This document shows, one piece after another, positions 1 to 7,645 of a stretch of 64,000 nucleotides of DNA. How positions within the stretch are numbered: the stretch's first letter is position 1; each line of letters begins with the position of its first letter. Position numbers and translations under genes: made by a program. The notes under the pieces were generated by a model. It was not told where the DNA came from and did not search any database. It saw only the letters and a list, made by a program, of their open reading frames with translations. The DNA comes from Gemmatimonadota bacterium (GTDB taxonomy: Bacteria; Gemmatimonadota; Gemmatimonadetes; Gemmatimonadales; GWC2-71-9): contig QHUL01000053.1 in the NCBI GenBank assembly GCA_003222115.1, forward strand, positions 1-64,000, written 5' to 3'.

Positions 1-91
1 GCTCGGCCACCCATCCAACAGGCCAGCTGGGGATGCAATCTGATGGCGTCGAGCAGCGCGGACAAGCTAGCGCCAGCGGAAGTCGCCGAGC

Positions 92-469
92 TTAGTCACC
101 GGTTGGCACAATGCCCGCTCCCTCCACCATGAGCACCACGGTGCGCTCGGGAGCCCGCGTGCGGTGCCGTACGCCGCGCGGCACGACGAAGCCCTGGCGC
201 GGCGCGAGCTCGACCGAGCGGCCCTCGAGATCGACGATGAAGCGCCCCGCGACGACGTAGAAGAACTCGTCCTCGGCGTCGTGCTGGTGCCAGTGGTACT
301 CGCCCCGCACCACACCAAGCCGCACGACGGAATCGTTGACCTTGCACAGTGTCTGGTTGTACCACGGATGGGTGGAGGCATCGACCAGCGCCTGGACGTC
401 GACGAGCTCGAGCGGCCCGTAGCGGATGTCGAGGTGAGTGTCGTAGGGATGGGACACGTGGTCCGTCAT
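92..469 (-). CDS. Cupin-domain protein
   Basis: A 125-residue single-domain cupin. The metal-binding first motif is visible as WHQH...DEFFYV (about residues 58-71), and the second as the PRGVRHRTRAP stretch near residue 100. Small cupins like this bind a metal or small ligand; the substrate cannot be told from sequence. The ATG at 469 is preceded by a strong Shine-Dalgarno (AAGGAGGT), which fixes the start. It stands alone, with a short gap before the gene ending at 522. The family call is secure and the function open. Confidence 0.85.
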   Translation of the reverse strand: MTDHVSHPYDTHLDIRYGPLELVDVQALVDASTHPWYNQTLCKVNDSVVRLGVVRGEYHWHQHDAEDEFFYVVAGRFIVDLEGRSVELAPRQGFVVPRGVRHRTRAPERTVVLMVEGAGIVPTGD

Positions 470-521
470 GACGACCTCCTTGCTTCCCTAATCTACGCGC
501 GCCGTCGGCTGCCTGCGCTCG

Positions 522-1004
522 TCAGGCGTCGGCCTTGCGGAAGACGGTGCGCCAGGATGCGAAGGGGCCCAGGCGCTCGAGCAGTCGCTCGTACGCGAAC
601 GGGCTGAGGCTGGGCAGAAACCATGGCAAGACGGCGGCGGCAAGGGCGCCGCCGAGCGCTCCGAGGAACGCCCCGTCAGCCGCGGTGAGTGGCGCAAGCA
701 GAGGGACCAGGACCGCACTCATGGCCGCCCCCAGTGCAACCGTGGTCACGCTCAGGCCGGCGTATGCTGGCCACCGCGGGCGACGCTCGTAGACGACCTG
801 GATGTCGGCGGGCCGGACCTTGCGAACGTCACCCTCAGAGGTGGTCACCGAAAGAGCGAGGTGGTCGACGTCGAAGCAGGGAGCGCGGCAGTCGAACTCC
901 TCTCCGGACGTGAGCCGAATGCGGAGGGGGTGCCTGGACGATGCCGGGTTCGCGAAGTGATCGGCCAGCGCGACGTGGGGCGGCCTTGCGGGGTGACGCA
1001 TCAT
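522..1004 (-). CDS. Hypothetical protein with two C-terminal membrane segments
   Basis: About 160 residues. The N-terminal half is soluble and beta-rich (pattern RIRLTSGEEFDCR...VDHLALSVTTSEGDVRKVRPADI), like a small SH3/PRC-type or PilZ-like barrel that reads a signal at a membrane. Two hydrophobic segments follow at about residues 85-105 and 110-130, rich in Ala, Gly and Leu. Several in-frame starts exist (GTG 1040; ATG 1013, 1004 and 1001); I chose 1004 without a clear ribosome site. It is divergent from the CPBP gene. I do not recognise a family. Confidence 0.55.
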   Translation of the reverse strand: MMRHPARPPHVALADHFANPASSRHPLRIRLTSGEEFDCRAPCFDVDHLALSVTTSEGDVRKVRPADIQVVYERRPRWPAYAGLSVTTVALGAAMSAVLVPLLAPLTAADGAFLGALGGALAAAVLPWFLPSLSPFAYERLLERLGPFASWRTVFRKADA

Positions 1005-1068
1005 GGAGATCATTCGGTTACCGACACTCGAGTGACGCACACTTGGAATTGTACCCTACTTGGTCGCA

Positions 1069-1890
1069 ATGAGACGGATACCCGGGGGGGCCCTCGTCAA
1101 ATTCTTCATACTGACCTACGCCGTGATGTGGACCTGCTTCATCACGGTCGCGGCGGCCGCCATTCCCGCGCGCAGACCCCTCGGTGCTCTGCTCGTGCTT
1201 CTGGGAACGTTCGCCCCCTCCCTGGTAGCTCTCGGACTGACGGCGCGGGCCGAGGGAGTGAGAGGCATCCGCATTCTGCTTGCTGGCGTACTGCGGTGGC
1301 GGGTAGCTCCGCAATGGTACCTGTTCGCCGCCGGCTACATTCCCACCATCAAGCTCACGGTCGCGCTCGTTCATCGTGTAGCCACGGGAGCGTGGCCGCG
1401 CTTTGGCAACGAGGCGTGGTACATCATCCCGTTGGCAATCGCCTTTTCGACCCCGTTCCAGGCGGGAGAGGAGATCGGCTGGCGCGGCTATGCGCTGCCC
1501 CGCCTCGCGGCGCGCTTCGGACTCGCGCGCGCGAGCCTCCTGCTCGGGCTCATTTGGGCTTGCTGGCACCTGCCTCAGTTCTTCATCCCTGAAGCCGACA
1601 CCTACCGACAGTCATTCTTCGTGTACGTGTTGCAGGTGACCGCCCTGTCCGTCGCCATGGCGTGGCTCTATGCGCGCACCAACGGGAGCCTGTTGCTGGT
1701 GATGCTGCTGCACTCGGCCGTGAATAATGCCAAAGACATCGTCCCCTCCGCAGCGCCGGGCGCCACGAACACGTTTGGGCTGAGCGCTTCCCTGGTTGCA
1801 TGGCTCACGGTGACGCTCCTGTGGATCTGCGGCGCCTACTTCCTCGCCCGCATGCCGAGGTGGGAGGACCGTCTCACCGCAGGAGGCTGA
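1069..1890 (+). CDS. CPBP family intramembrane glutamic endopeptidase (CAAX protease-like)
   Basis: A multi-pass membrane protein of about 273 residues. It shows the three signature motifs of the CPBP/Abi family: EEIGWRGYALP (E134, E135, R139), the WHLPQF motif with H167, and HSAVNNA with H215 and N219. These residues form the intramembrane active site in Rce1-type proteases. Bacterial members process peptides or act in stress responses; the substrate is not predictable here. An upstream in-frame TTG at 1060 is an alternative start. Its 3' end overlaps the convergent DoxX-like gene by 17 nt. Confidence 0.85.
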   Translation: MRRIPGGALVKFFILTYAVMWTCFITVAAAAIPARRPLGALLVLLGTFAPSLVALGLTARAEGVRGIRILLAGVLRWRVAPQWYLFAAGYIPTIKLTVALVHRVATGAWPRFGNEAWYIIPLAIAFSTPFQAGEEIGWRGYALPRLAARFGLARASLLLGLIWACWHLPQFFIPEADTYRQSFFVYVLQVTALSVAMAWLYARTNGSLLLVMLLHSAVNNAKDIVPSAAPGATNTFGLSASLVAWLTVTLLWICGAYFLARMPRWEDRLTAGG

Positions 1891-2263
1891 ATGGCCACGG
1901 CTGCGGGATGAAGAGCAGCATCCAGGCTGCCCCAAGGAGCGCGATGTTCTTCTTGAAGTTGGTTGCATCCAGTTGGCGGACTGACGGATCGGTCGCCGCC
2001 CAGTAGTTGTGCATCCGGAACGATGTCGGTACGAGGAAGAGGGTCAGCGCGAGGACTCCCCAGGTGGGGCGGACTCCCAGGAGCACGCTCAGGCCGCCGA
2101 GGACGATGAGCGAGCCGGAGCCGAGTACGCTCAGGCGCGGGGCCGGAATGCCTTTGGCTGCCGCATAGGGCGTCATCATTCCGACGTGACGAAAATGGTC
2201 GATCCCCGCGAGCAGGAAGAACCCACCGTAGAGAACACGACCGGCTAGGAACAGATACTGCAT
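1874..2263 (-). CDS. DoxX-like membrane protein
   Basis: A 129-residue integral membrane protein with four predicted hydrophobic segments. It has the DoxX opening pattern: FLAGRVLYGGFFLLAGIDHF, then a central TPYAAAKGIPAP loop, and the NFKKNIALLGAA segment near the C-terminus. The reading frame extends upstream to 2368, but the ATG at 2263 has a good ribosome site (GGGAGGT) and gives the usual DoxX length. Family members are linked to quinone or oxidative-stress functions; the exact role is unknown. Confidence 0.8.
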   Translation of the reverse strand: MQYLFLAGRVLYGGFFLLAGIDHFRHVGMMTPYAAAKGIPAPRLSVLGSGSLIVLGGLSVLLGVRPTWGVLALTLFLVPTSFRMHNYWAATDPSVRQLDATNFKKNIALLGAAWMLLFIPQPWPFSLLR

Positions 2264-2288
2264 TAGGACCTCCCGGATGGATGGGGCA

Positions 2289-2666
2289 TTAGGCGGCGCC
2301 ATTTGCGGCAGGTTGCCACAACTCAATAGGGTTGCCTTCAGGATCGTGGAGGCGAGCGAAACGGCCATTCGGATAAGACTCCGCGTCTATCGTGACCTCG
2401 ATTCCGGCGGCGCGGAGCTGCGCAACCATCGCATCGAGCTCACGGACCCGGAAGTTCACCATCCACACCCGACGACTGTCCCCAAAGTATGGAGTGTCGA
2501 CGGGGAATGGTGCGAATGCGGTAGGTCCTGCTTCCTGCTGCCAAGGACGCTCGTCGTAATTGGACGGAGTGAGCGTCACGCCGAGGTGATCTCGATACCA
2601 CCGCCCGAGTGCTGAAGGGTCCTGCGCTCGAAAGAACAGACCGCCGATGCCTGTCACTCGCTCCAT
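2289..2666 (-). CDS. VOC (glyoxalase/bleomycin-resistance) family protein
   Basis: A 125-residue single VOC module. It begins GIGGLFFRAQDPSALGRWYRDHLG and ends with LHDPEGNPIELWQP, the paired beta-alpha-beta-beta-beta motifs of this fold, with the conserved DPEGN...E metal-ligand region. Members act as metal-dependent isomerases or dioxygenases, or as drug-binding proteins. Its ATG overlaps the TGA of the acetyltransferase remnant by one base (TGATG), so translation may be coupled to that upstream open frame. Confidence 0.85.
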   Translation of the reverse strand: MERVTGIGGLFFRAQDPSALGRWYRDHLGVTLTPSNYDERPWQQEAGPTAFAPFPVDTPYFGDSRRVWMVNFRVRELDAMVAQLRAAGIEVTIDAESYPNGRFARLHDPEGNPIELWQPAANGAA

Positions 2667-2941
2667 CAGAGGTCCTTTCGGAAGCAGCGAACCCGCCCGA
2701 CTTCGACAAAGCCCAGGGCTCTGTGAGCGGCCGCGCTGGTTTCGTTCGTGAGTTCAGCGTCGGAAGCGAACTCTACACACCCCTGTGACCGTCCCCACGC
2801 CTCCGCGGCTGCCAGCAACGCGCGTCCGACCCCTTGGTTGCGGGCGTCCGGCACGACGTACCAGCCTTCAAGGTAGGCGACGCGGTCGCTGTGGCAGCCT
2901 TCGGCGTAGGCACGGATGGACAGCTCGGCGAGCTGCCGCCC
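2666..2941 (-). pseudogene. 5'-truncated aminoglycoside 6'-N-acetyltransferase-like (GNAT) remnant
   Basis: The open frame encodes the C-terminal two-thirds of an AAC(6')-type GNAT. It reads [20 protein letters not shown], then [19 protein letters not shown] (acetyl-CoA-binding motif A), then [22 protein letters not shown] at the end. Homology starts around nt 2935. Upstream the frame runs unrelated to a TAG at 2984-2986, which lies against the stop of the ABM gene, so the N-terminal 60 or so residues of the usual about 150-residue enzyme are absent. A GTG at 2854 could still give a 62-residue peptide. I read this as a decayed gene, with domain identity clear. Confidence 0.75.
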
Positions 2942-2983
2942 AACGGATCGTCCTTGCGCTGCGGGCGACCCCCTCGCCGAGGC

Positions 2984-3274
2984 CTACTCGGACACTCGAT
3001 GATAGTAGGCGCCTCGCGCAGGTACCGCGAACAACGTCTGCGCTTGCTGGAGGAGGCCGGGCGGAATCCGAGACACAGACGCTTGATGCGCTTCCACGCT
3101 GTCCCATGTCTCGATGATCGCCAGACGGGTCGGATCGTCGTGCTGCACCAGCAGCTCGCACGAGCGACAGCCCGGAGCGTCTATGATGCGGGCGATGACC
3201 GAGCGAAGAAAGTCGCGGAGCGCGGCGGCTTGGTCCGGCTTGGCCTGGAACTCGTTTATGCGGGTGATCTCCAT
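2984..3274 (-). CDS. Antibiotic biosynthesis monooxygenase (ABM) domain protein
   Basis: A 96-residue protein with the dimeric ferredoxin-like ABM fold. It starts MEITRINEFQAKPDQ, has the conserved PGCRSCELL and ETWDSVEAHQAS segments, and ends at the normal family length. ABM proteins are cofactor-free monooxygenases or quinol-modifying enzymes. The ATG at 3274 is preferred over a much longer frame extension to 3697, which would run through the neighbouring gene. It lies 14 nt after the stop of the upstream small membrane protein. Confidence 0.8.
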   Translation of the reverse strand: MEITRINEFQAKPDQAAALRDFLRSVIARIIDAPGCRSCELLVQHDDPTRLAIIETWDSVEAHQASVSRIPPGLLQQAQTLFAVPARGAYYHRVSE

Positions 3275-3288
3275 GGTGGCTTCGGACC

Positions 3289-3618
3289 CTAGCGCTGCGG
3301 GTCCACTCGGCGCGCCTCCGGTCCCTGCGCCAGCAGCCGTTCGGCGAAGTCCAGGCGCTCCTGTGCCTCGCTCAGCTCCTGCCGCAGCTTGCTCACCTCG
3401 GCTTCGAGCGCTTCGAGCGCTTCGAGCCCAGGCTGGAGCTCGCTCCCGCCGCGACGCGGCCGCAGGCGCTGGGCCCACAACCCGAACGCCCCGGCGAGCG
3501 CCACGTGAATCGCGGCATGCCCCGGCTCGGCTTGCCCGACCGCGAACCCGGCTCCGACCAGGTTGATCACGCTCAGCACGGCGGCGATCGGGTACCAAAT
3601 GGCTGGCTTGAAGGTCAT
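3289..3618 (-). CDS. Small membrane protein with C-terminal coiled coil
   Basis: A 109-residue protein. It has two hydrophobic segments (about residues 5-25 and 32-50) and then a charged helical tail with a triple repeat (EALEALEAE) that predicts a coiled coil. The DNA under this repeat is a tandem CTTCGAGCG array around 3390-3425. The ATG at 3618 follows GGAGGAG, which sets the start. No known function is recognised; it probably cotranscribes with the downstream ABM gene. Confidence 0.65.
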   Translation of the reverse strand: MTFKPAIWYPIAAVLSVINLVGAGFAVGQAEPGHAAIHVALAGAFGLWAQRLRPRRGGSELQPGLEALEALEAEVSKLRQELSEAQERLDFAERLLAQGPEARRVDPQR

Positions 3619-3653
3619 CGAGCTCCTCCATCCGGAGCCTCGCCGGAGCACCA

Positions 3654-3740
3654 CGGACAGGGTGGGATTCGAACCCACGGTACCCTTGCGGGTACACCGG
3701 TTTTCGAGACCGGCCGTTTCAACCGCTCACGCACCTGTCC
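3654..3740 (-). tRNA. tRNA-Ser (anticodon CGA)
   Basis: An 87-nt class II tRNA on the minus strand. The acceptor stem is GGACAGG paired with CCTGTCC, with discriminator base G as expected for serine. The anticodon stem is CCGGT/ACCGG with loop CTCGAAA (anticodon CGA). There is a long variable arm (GTACCC-GCAA-GGGTAC) and a T arm GTGGG-TTCGAAT-CCCAC. The CCA end is not encoded. It reads UCG codons, which are common in this GC-rich sequence. Confidence 0.97.
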
Positions 3741-3902
3741 AACTGCTAGACGTCGAGACGGGTAGACGCACAGACGGGTAGTAAATACATAAGCGTCCGG
3801 TGTAGCGCTACGGGCCGACCTCCCGGTGAACCCTAAACCCCCTCACACCCGTATCACCTGGAGCATTCCGGCACCCCGGCGATCCCTGAATGGAGCGGTC
3901 AC

Positions 3903-4136
3903 ATGAATAAGCTGCCGACGAGACGCGAGCCCTCGAGGGAGCCCGAGATCGAAGCCACCGCCACCTGGCGCGAGCTGGGCGAGCGGGTGCGCGATGTGAT
4001 GAAGGACTTCATCAAGGAAGGCAAGGACCTGGAGCGCGACCTCGAGCCGCGGCTCCTCCCCGCCCTGAAACGGCTCAAGACCGAGATCGAAAAGCTGATC
4101 GCAAAGCTCGAGGAGCGAGCCGGGAAGCAGGGCTAG
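3903..4136 (+). CDS. Small charged helical protein
   Basis: A 77-residue, highly charged, almost entirely helical protein. It has heptad-like runs such as LPALKRLKTEIEKLIAKLEE, so a coiled-coil dimer is likely. GGAG lies 11 nt upstream of the ATG. The stop codon overlaps that of the convergent CoA ligase in a shared CTAG (4133-4136). There is no recognisable family or function, but the codon use and ribosome site support a real gene. Confidence 0.6.
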   Translation: MNKLPTRREPSREPEIEATATWRELGERVRDVMKDFIKEGKDLERDLEPRLLPALKRLKTEIEKLIAKLEERAGKQG

Positions 4137-5653
4137 GCGCGGCGCAGCCGCGCCCGATCGACCTTCCCCAGATGGGTCCGCGGCAGCGCGTCGAGAAAGA
4201 TGACCTCGCGCGGATACTTGTAGGGCTCGAGCCGCTCCCGCACGAACGCCTGCAGCTCCTCGGCCAGCCCGTGGTGCGCCGCTGTCGCGACCACGAACGC
4301 ATGCGGCTTGACGAGGCCGTGCTCCCCCACGACGCCGACCACGGCGACTTCCTTGACCGCCGGGTGCTGCAGCAGACAATTCTCGACCTCCTGCGGCGCC
4401 AGCCACTTCCCTGACACCTTGAGCAGGTCGTCGGCCCGGCCGCAGTAGGTGAAGTAGCCGTCGGCGTCGCGCCGCACCATGTCGCCCGACACATACCACT
4501 CTCCCCGGAATCCCTGCTTGGTCTTGTCCATCTGCTGCCAGTACCCGATCGCCCGGGAGTCGCCGCGCACCCACAGCGCCCCCACCTCGCCGCCGGGAAG
4601 CTCCCGCCCGTCGTCGTCGCACACCTTGACCTCGAAGCCTGGCACGACGGTGCCGAGCGTCCCCGGCCGCACCTGGCCCGGACGATTCGAGATGAAGATG
4701 TGCCACATCTCTGCCGTACCGAGGCCGTCCAGCAGCTCGACCCCGAACGCCCGCCGCCAGCGGTGGTACAGCTCCACCGGGAGCGGCTCGCCCGCCGAGG
4801 TGGCGAGGCGCAGGCAGTAGAGGTCCTGCGCCGCCGCGCCGGGGTGGCTCACCATCTGGTTGATCATCGTCGGGACGTTGACCAGGATCGTCGGCCGAAA
4901 GCGGCCGATCTTCCGGAACAGGACGTCGGGGGTCGCGGCTTCCGGGAACAGCACCGTGGCCGCGCCGACGGCGAATGGAAACAACAGGTTCGAGCCGGTC
5001 GCATAGCCGAAGTAGAGCTTGGGCACGCTGATCGTGACGTCGCGCTCGCTGTAGCCGATCACGCCCTTGGCGTAGCATTCGGTGGTATTCGCGAACGACG
5101 TGTGCGTCTGCACGACGGCCTTCGGCTGCCCGGTGGTGCCCCCTGAGAAGAGCCAGATCGCCGCGTCGTCGCGGTGCGTCGGGAAGTTGTCAAAGGTCAC
5201 AGGAGCTCGCGCCAGCCGCTCCTCGAAGTCCTGCTCGCCGACCACGAGGATCGTCTTGAGGTGACGGGCACCGCGTGCCGCGGTCCGAAACGACCCCACC
5301 GTGTCGCGGAACGCGATCACGACCCGGGCGCGCGTGTAGGCGTAGAAGTACTCGATCGCCTCGGGCTTGAGCTCGGGGTTTACCATGACGACCACTGCGC
5401 CGATCTTGAGCGTCCCGAACAGCGCCCCGACGAACGCCGGCCCGTCCGGCAGCGCGATCATGACGCGCTGCTCGGGCCCGACGCCGGCCTCCGTGAGCAC
5501 GTGGCCGAACCGATTCGCCAGCGCTTGGACTTGCCGGTAGGTGAGCGTGCCCGCGTCCGTGAGCACCGCGGGCCGGTCGCCCTTCCCTTCCCGCACCCGG
5601 GCGTCGAGGAAATGGTCCGCGATGTTGAACTGCTCGGGCGGCTGGAAGGTCAT
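4133..5653 (-). CDS. 2-aminobenzoate (anthranilate)-CoA ligase, benzoate-CoA ligase family
   Basis: A 506-residue ANL-superfamily adenylating enzyme. It activates an aryl acid with ATP and CoA to the aryl-CoA thioester. The P-loop FSGGTTGQPKA, the YVSGDMVRRDADGYF hinge region and the C-terminal catalytic lysine motif (PRTHLGKVDRARLR) are all present. The opening FQPPEQFNIADHFLDARV and the central PKLYFGYATGSNLLFPF are typical of benzoate/2-aminobenzoate-CoA ligases. It is divergent from the tryptophan/kynurenine operon, whose product is anthranilate, so anthranilate is the likely substrate (inference). The ATG at 5653 is chosen over one at 5689 because the family begins MTFQPPEQFN. Confidence 0.85.
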   Translation of the reverse strand: MTFQPPEQFNIADHFLDARVREGKGDRPAVLTDAGTLTYRQVQALANRFGHVLTEAGVGPEQRVMIALPDGPAFVGALFGTLKIGAVVVMVNPELKPEAIEYFYAYTRARVVIAFRDTVGSFRTAARGARHLKTILVVGEQDFEERLARAPVTFDNFPTHRDDAAIWLFSGGTTGQPKAVVQTHTSFANTTECYAKGVIGYSERDVTISVPKLYFGYATGSNLLFPFAVGAATVLFPEAATPDVLFRKIGRFRPTILVNVPTMINQMVSHPGAAAQDLYCLRLATSAGEPLPVELYHRWRRAFGVELLDGLGTAEMWHIFISNRPGQVRPGTLGTVVPGFEVKVCDDDGRELPGGEVGALWVRGDSRAIGYWQQMDKTKQGFRGEWYVSGDMVRRDADGYFTYCGRADDLLKVSGKWLAPQEVENCLLQHPAVKEVAVVGVVGEHGLVKPHAFVVATAAHHGLAEELQAFVRERLEPYKYPREVIFLDALPRTHLGKVDRARLRRA

Positions 5654-5718
5654 GGTGACAGATATCGGCCGCCGACGGCTGGCGGTCAACCGCCCTGTCC
5701 CCTACCATACAGCGACTC
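5654..5718. promoter_or_regulatory. Divergent promoter region of the anthranilate/kynurenine cluster
   Basis: These 65 nt separate the ligase from the operon. For the ligase (minus strand), TTGACC (complement of 5684-5689) and GATATC (5661-5666) are spaced 17 nt, placing the predicted start next to the ATG. For the operon (plus), a TACCAT -10-like box at 5703-5708 sits 10 nt before the ATG at 5719. Neither start has a Shine-Dalgarno, so both messages may be leaderless or nearly so. No regulator gene is adjacent. Confidence 0.45.
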
Positions 5719-6474
5719 ATGGCGGTCCTCGACTTCGCGCACCTGACCTGGGAGGAGGTCCGCGACCTCGACCGGACGAAGGCGGTGGCGATCCTGCCCG
5801 TCGGCGCCGTCGAGGCGCACGGTCCTCATCTGCCCCTCGCCACCGACGTGGTGATCGCGGAGGCGATGGCCCGCGCCGCGGCGGCGCGGCTCGCCACGCG
5901 TGGCTACGACGCCCTGCTGCTCCCGCCCCTCGCCTACACCGCCGCCGAGTTCGCCGCCCGATTCCCCGGCACGGTGTCGCTCCGGCCCGCTACCGTGACT
6001 GCGCTGCTCGTCGACGTCGCGCGCAGCCTGGGGCAGCACGGCTTCCGGGTCGTCGTGGTCGCGAACGCGCACCTCGACCCGGCGCACGTCGCCGCCATCG
6101 AGGCCGCCGTAGGCCAGCAGCGGCGCGACAACGGCGCGCGCATCGTTTTTCCCGACGTCACCAAGCGGCCCTGGGCCCTCCGGCTCACGGAGGAATTCCG
6201 GAGCGGCGCCTGTCACGCGGGGCAGTACGAGAGCTCGATCGTCATGGCGGCGCGCCCGGAGCTCGTGCGCGAGGCGATCCGCCGCTCGCTGCCTGCCAAC
6301 CCGCGCTCGCTCAGTACCGCGATCCGATCCGGCCAGACGAGCTTCGAGGAGGCGGGCGGGCCGCGGGCGTACTTCGGCTCCCCGGCCGACGCCGGGGCGG
6401 ACGAGGGCGCGCGCACGATCGAGGTCCTGGGAGCGATCCTCGAAGAAGCGGCACTCGCGGAGCTGGCCCGGTGA
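5719..6474 (+). CDS. Creatininase-family amidohydrolase, candidate N-formylkynurenine formamidase
   Basis: A 251-residue member of the creatininase / FAPy-deformylase family. Metal-ligand motifs are conserved: LPVGAVEAHGPHLPLATD (E32, H34, D43), ANAH (H118) and CHAGQYESS (H166, E171). Members hydrolyse cyclic amides or formamides using two metal ions in the cytoplasm. It is the first gene of the tryptophan operon and overlaps the next gene by 4 nt. The operon contains dioxygenase and kynureninase but no classical formamidase, so deformylation of N-formylkynurenine is the inferred job. A ring-opening or other amidase role in the CoA branch is the alternative. Confidence 0.75.
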   Translation: MAVLDFAHLTWEEVRDLDRTKAVAILPVGAVEAHGPHLPLATDVVIAEAMARAAAARLATRGYDALLLPPLAYTAAEFAARFPGTVSLRPATVTALLVDVARSLGQHGFRVVVVANAHLDPAHVAAIEAAVGQQRRDNGARIVFPDVTKRPWALRLTEEFRSGACHAGQYESSIVMAARPELVREAIRRSLPANPRSLSTAIRSGQTSFEEAGGPRAYFGSPADAGADEGARTIEVLGAILEEAALAELAR

Positions 6475-7625
6475 CGCTCGCCGGACGGGGTGCCGTCGTC
6501 ACGGGCGCCGGCCGGGGCATCGGGATGGCGGTGACACGGGCGCTGGCCGGCGCCGGCGCGGCCGTCGTCGCCATGGCCCGCACCCGGGACCAGGTCGAAG
6601 CGCTCGCGACCGAGCTCCGCGCCGCGGGACGACAGGCGCGGGCCGTGGCGGGAGACGTCACGAACCCGGCGGACGTGCGGGCGCTCGCGCAAGCGGCGGA
6701 GACCGAGCTCGGGCACGTGGACATTCTTGTCAACAGCGCCGGAGCCGCCCACTCCGCGCCCCTCCACAAGCTCACCCTCGAGGATTGGAACCGGCTGCTG
6801 GCCGTGAACGCCACCGGGACGTTCCTGTGCACGCAGGCCTTCCTCCCCGGGATGCTCGAGCGGCGCTGGGGGCGCGTCGCGAACATCGCGTCGGTGGCGG
6901 GGCTCGGGGGCGGCAAGTACATCGCCGCCTACAGCGCCTCGAAGCACGCGGTCATCGGGTTCACGCGCTCCGTGGCGACGGAGGTCGCTGGTACGGGCGT
7001 GACGGTCAACGCGGTCTGCCCTGGCTACGTCGACACGGACATGACGCGCGAGTCGGTAGCGCGCATCGCGGCGAAGACCGGGATGTCGCCGGAAGCCGCG
7101 CTGCACGCGGCGCTCGAATCGACAGGCCAGCGCCAGCTGATCTCGCCCGAGGAGGTGGCGCGCGCGGTGCTGACGCTGTGTGACGACGCCGCGCGCGATA
7201 CCAACGGGGAGACCGTCGTGATTGCCGAGGGAGGGATGCCGATGACATTGCGGATCGTTAACCCCGACGCACTCGGCCGCCCGAGCGGCTGGAATAACGG
7301 GATGCTCGCCGCGGCGGGTGGGCGGGTGCTGTTCGTGGCCGGGCAGACGGCCCCCGAGCGCGCCGGGCTCGTGGAGCAGTGGGCCGGCGCGCTCGAACGC
7401 GTGCTGGAGGTGGTGCGCGCGGCCGGCGGCGGCCCCGAGCACATCGGCCGCATGACGGTCTACGTAACCGACCGGCAGGCCTACCTCGCCAGCCGCAAGC
7501 CGCTCGGCGCGGTGCACCGCCGCCTCATGGGACGGCACTACCCCGCCATGACGCTCGTGGAGGTGCGGGCGCTCGCCGACGAGCACGCCGCCGTCGAGAT
7601 CGAAGCAACCGCCGTGCTCCCCTGA
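6471..7625 (+). CDS. Fused short-chain dehydrogenase / Rid-family (YjgF) protein
   Basis: A single 384-residue frame. Residues 1-250 are a classical SDR: the Rossmann motif TGAGRGIG (residues 11-18), NSAGAAH, and the catalytic Y154-x3-K158 in YSASK. From about residue 256 it continues without a stop into a Rid/YjgF domain (VLFVAGQTA, MTVYVTD, VEIEATAV). The catalytic arginine of RidA is replaced by Met360 (PAMTLVEV). The GTG start overlaps the previous stop (GTGA). The SDR fits oxidation of a hydroxyacyl-CoA; the Rid domain may deal with the ring enamine/imine nitrogen. ATG codons at 7236 and 7242 lie behind GGGAGGG, so the Rid part may also be made separately. Confidence 0.8.
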   Translation: MTLAGRGAVVTGAGRGIGMAVTRALAGAGAAVVAMARTRDQVEALATELRAAGRQARAVAGDVTNPADVRALAQAAETELGHVDILVNSAGAAHSAPLHKLTLEDWNRLLAVNATGTFLCTQAFLPGMLERRWGRVANIASVAGLGGGKYIAAYSASKHAVIGFTRSVATEVAGTGVTVNAVCPGYVDTDMTRESVARIAAKTGMSPEAALHAALESTGQRQLISPEEVARAVLTLCDDAARDTNGETVVIAEGGMPMTLRIVNPDALGRPSGWNNGMLAAAGGRVLFVAGQTAPERAGLVEQWAGALERVLEVVRAAGGGPEHIGRMTVYVTDRQAYLASRKPLGAVHRRLMGRHYPAMTLVEVRALADEHAAVEIEATAVLP

Positions 7626-7645
7626 CCGCTACCGGAGACCCTCGC

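Noticed and set aside
1-91. Partial gene at the left edge
   Set aside because: No frame in these bases gives recognisable protein sequence; it is probably the intergenic end after the cupin gene.
3275-3697. A 237-residue frame ending in the ABM protein
   Set aside because: The extra part overlaps the small coiled-coil gene and tRNA region and is compositionally a shadow; the ABM core starts at 3274.
5541-6470. In-frame N-terminal extension of the SDR-Rid frame back to 5541
   Set aside because: The extension is a low-complexity Arg/Gly/Pro shadow of the creatininase gene in another frame; the SDR begins normally at GTG 6471.
5719-6474. Mycofactocin-system creatininase
   Set aside because: No mycofactocin precursor, radical SAM or glycosyltransferase genes are nearby; the operon is catabolic.
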